Source of the DNA: CAVSWN01 sp046728115 | GTDB taxonomy: Bacteria > Acidobacteriota > Vicinamibacteria > Vicinamibacterales > CAVVIG01 | Length of the DNA stretch: 6,951 nucleotides | Direction: 5' to 3' | NCBI GenBank assembly: GCA_046728115.1 | Contig: JBKPDW010000129.1 | Coordinates: forward strand, 1 to 6,951 | Part shown: positions 5,125 to 6,951 of the stretch, piece by piece | How the letters are laid out: each line of letters starts with the position of its first letter | Position numbering within the stretch: the first letter of the stretch is position 1 | Made by a program: the position numbers and the translations under genes | The notes under the pieces: generated by a model | Told to the model about the DNA's origin: nothing | Seen by the model: only the letters and a program-made list of their open reading frames with translations | The model's database searches: none

Positions 5125-6951
5125 TTAGAACACCAGACGAACCGCCACTTGCATGACGCGAGGGGCTCGTGTGGTGATGACCTGGCCGAACCGCGCGTTT
5201 ACCTGGTTGCCTTGCGGGTCGAAGCGCGCCGCCGAATCGACGGTGGCGAACTGCGTGTGGTTGAACACGTTGTAGACCTCCCATCGGAGCTGCAGACGGC
5301 GCTGACTGCTCGCCAATGGGATGTTCTTGAAAATCGTCACGTCGGAGCTGTTGATGCCGGGCCCGCGCACCACGTCTTTCGGCGAGTTGCCAGGATTGCC
5401 GCGTGCAGGCCTCGAGAAGACCGCCGTGTCGAACCACGCGAGCAGCCCGCGCTTGTCCGCCGGCAGATTCGGATCGCCATTGACGACCGGCACGTTGCCG
5501 GTCGCGCCGGTCGCCCGGATGGTGTCGCCACCGCCAGTGATGTCGGCGGCGTCGGTCGTCGTAAACGTCACGTTGACCGGCATTCCACTCGCAAAGGTCG
5601 ACAACCCGGAAATCTGCCAGTTGTCCAGGAGCGCGCGGCCGACCGCCGTGTTCCACAACGAGCTGCCTTTCGGAAGCTCCCAGGTGTAGTTGATGACGGC
5701 CAGATGCGGCTGGTCGTACGAGGACCGGCCGTAGTTCCACGTTGCCGGGTCCTGATAGGTCGCGACCTGCATGTTCGACCCGGTGCCCGTCTCGTTGTTC
5801 GATGTGTAATCGCGCGAGCGCGAGTAGGTGTACGCGACGCCGAACTGCAACCCGTTCGCGAATCGCCGGTTCGCCTGCAGCTGCAGCGCGCTGTAATCGC
5901 CCTTGCCGATGTTTTCGAAGTACCAGACGTTCGCGTAGCCCGGCAACGGCCGGAAGAAGGTGTCCGGCAGCGGCGAACCCGGGCGCGTCGGGTCCTGATT
6001 GGCCGCGGCAAACCGGGCGCCGTACGCGACGAGATTGAGGTTCTGCGTCTGCAACATGTTCCTGCTCTGCGAGCCGACGAATGCGGCGTCGACGACGGTG
6101 TTCCAGCCGATGTCTCGCTGCACGCCCGCCGAGTAGCTGTACAGGGTCGGCGTATGCGTGTCTTTCTCGAAGCCCTGGGCGTCGCTCGGGAAGTTGTAGC
6201 CCGAGGATTGCAGCAGCGTGTCCATCGTGCCGTAGAAGATCTGCGGGTTGAGCTGCAGCGGCGGGTTGCGCGTCGCCTGCCAGTTCACGTTGCCCGACAT
6301 CCGCGTGTTGTGAAAAATGCCGAAGCTGCCTCGCAGCGCGGTCTTACCATCGCCGGTCGCGTCGTACGCGAACCCGACGCGCGGCTCCGGCAAGAGCGGC
6401 GGCCCGCTCTTGAAACCCGACGGGTAGCTCGAATCGGTGGCGAGGACGATGCCGTTGTTCAGATTCCCGGTGTTCGGCACGAAGGCGCCGATGAGCACCG
6501 CCGGCACCGTTGCGCCCGTGACGAGATCGCGCCCGACGCGAACGCCGTCGACAATCGCCGGGTAGTACAGGCGCGGCGCCTTCGACGGGTCGTACCGCTC
6601 CAGCGAGAAGGCGGAAGCGCCGCCGCTCTCGTGGACCCAGTGCGTGTACCACGCCAGCCGCAGACCGTAGTCGAGCGTCAGCTTCCTCGTCGCGTGCCAT
6701 GTATCCTGAGCGAAGCCTTCCACCACGTTCGCCAGGCCGCCTCCACCGGGCCGGGTTGTCGATTCGAGATAGTTCGTGAACTGCCCCAGCAGCGCGCTGG
6801 CGTACGGATAACCCGCATCGAGGGCGTTGTTCGTGTCGCGGCTGAAGTCGAAGCGCCCGGCAAACGTCGCGGTTGGTCCCTCCTCGTTCCGCGCGTGCTC
6901 GGCGTACGCGCCGAACTTGAACGTGTGCGTTCCAGCCGCCATCGTCAGCGT
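5125..6951 (-). CDS. Oar-like TonB-dependent receptor, C-terminal part (receptor A, 5' end outside window)
   Basis: The frame is open to the right edge (Thr-Leu-Thr precede the first Met at 6940-6942), so that Met is internal and the gene is cut by the window. The visible 608 residues are beta-barrel. They align block by block with the second half of receptor B: THTFKFG against HAMKFG, FAQDTW (77-82 counted from that Met) against FAQDDF (607-612 of B), PRVGFAYD against PRLGVAYT, GVQRDIGWN against GVQRELGWN, and a final RLVF against RLLF. By this alignment about 530 residues (signal, regulatory-like domain, plug and early barrel) lie off the edge. A segment of roughly 47 residues between FAQDTW and PRVG, including VPAVLIGAFVPNTGN, is absent from B; similar segments are common in acidobacterial Oar-like receptors. 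No cysteine is present. The protein probably acts in the outer membrane; its ligand is unknown. It is the upstream partner of receptor B. Confidence 0.94.
   Translation of the reverse strand, partial: TLTMAAGTHTFKFGAYAEHARNEEGPTATFAGRFDFSRDTNNALDAGYPYASALLGQFTNYLESTTRPGGGGLANVVEGFAQDTWHATRKLTLDYGLRLAWYTHWVHESGGASAFSLERYDPSKAPRLYYPAIVDGVRVGRDLVTGATVPAVLIGAFVPNTGNLNNGIVLATDSSYPSGFKSGPPLLPEPRVGFAYDATGDGKTALRGSFGIFHNTRMSGNVNWQATRNPPLQLNPQIFYGTMDTLLQSSGYNFPSDAQGFEKDTHTPTLYSYSAGVQRDIGWNTVVDAAFVGSQSRNMLQTQNLNLVAYGARFAAANQDPTRPGSPLPDTFFRPLPGYANVWYFENIGKGDYSALQLQANRRFANGLQFGVAYTYSRSRDYTSNNETGTGSNMQVATYQDPATWNYGRSSYDQPHLAVINYTWELPKGSSLWNTAVGRALLDNWQISGLSTFASGMPVNVTFTTTDAADITGGGDTIRATGATGNVPVVNGDPNLPADKRGLLAWFDTAVFSRPARGNPGNSPKDVVRGPGINSSDVTIFKNIPLASSQRRLQLRWEVYNVFNHTQFATVDSAARFDPQGNQVNARFGQVITTRAPRVMQVAVRLVF

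Overview
The window is GC-rich bacterial DNA. All three supported genes lie on the minus strand and read right to left. The two large genes encode Oar-like TonB-dependent outer-membrane receptors. One shows the full layout of Sec signal, carboxypeptidase-regulatory-like domain, plug and large barrel. Such receptors are strongly expanded in Acidobacteriota, so a Vicinamibacteria-like acidobacterium is my best guess. That is inference from family and composition; there is no rRNA or other marker gene in the window.

Layout, in transcription order: (1) 6951-5125, the C-terminal half of receptor A, whose start lies beyond the right edge; (2) 5111-1914, complete receptor B of 1065 residues, starting 13 bases after receptor A stops, so the two are probably co-transcribed; (3) 1913-1507, a 407-base stretch with no credible gene, holding a cluster of TGGTCC-type repeats, a 10-bp palindrome and an imperfect hairpin ahead of the next gene; (4) 1506-265, a 413-residue seven-bladed-propeller lactonase-family protein with a Tat-type signal; (5) 264-1, noncoding as far as I can see, with a stem-loop and, at the edge, a T-free C-rich block that contains a canonical four-run G-quadruplex motif on the minus strand.

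The two receptors are clear paralogs over the barrel half. They differ in one extracellular-type insertion and in the presence of a cysteine pair. The likely division of labour is import of unknown ligands across the outer membrane by the receptors, with an exported propeller enzyme or binding protein encoded next to them. A shared substrate is not shown by the sequence, and no SusD-like partner, TonB/ExbBD or regulator gene is in the window.

I do not see a convincing undescribed multi-gene system here. The most unusual items are non-coding: the G-quadruplex block, the TGGTCC repeat cluster and the leader hairpin. A 1046-codon open frame antisense to receptor B is best explained as a codon-usage shadow.
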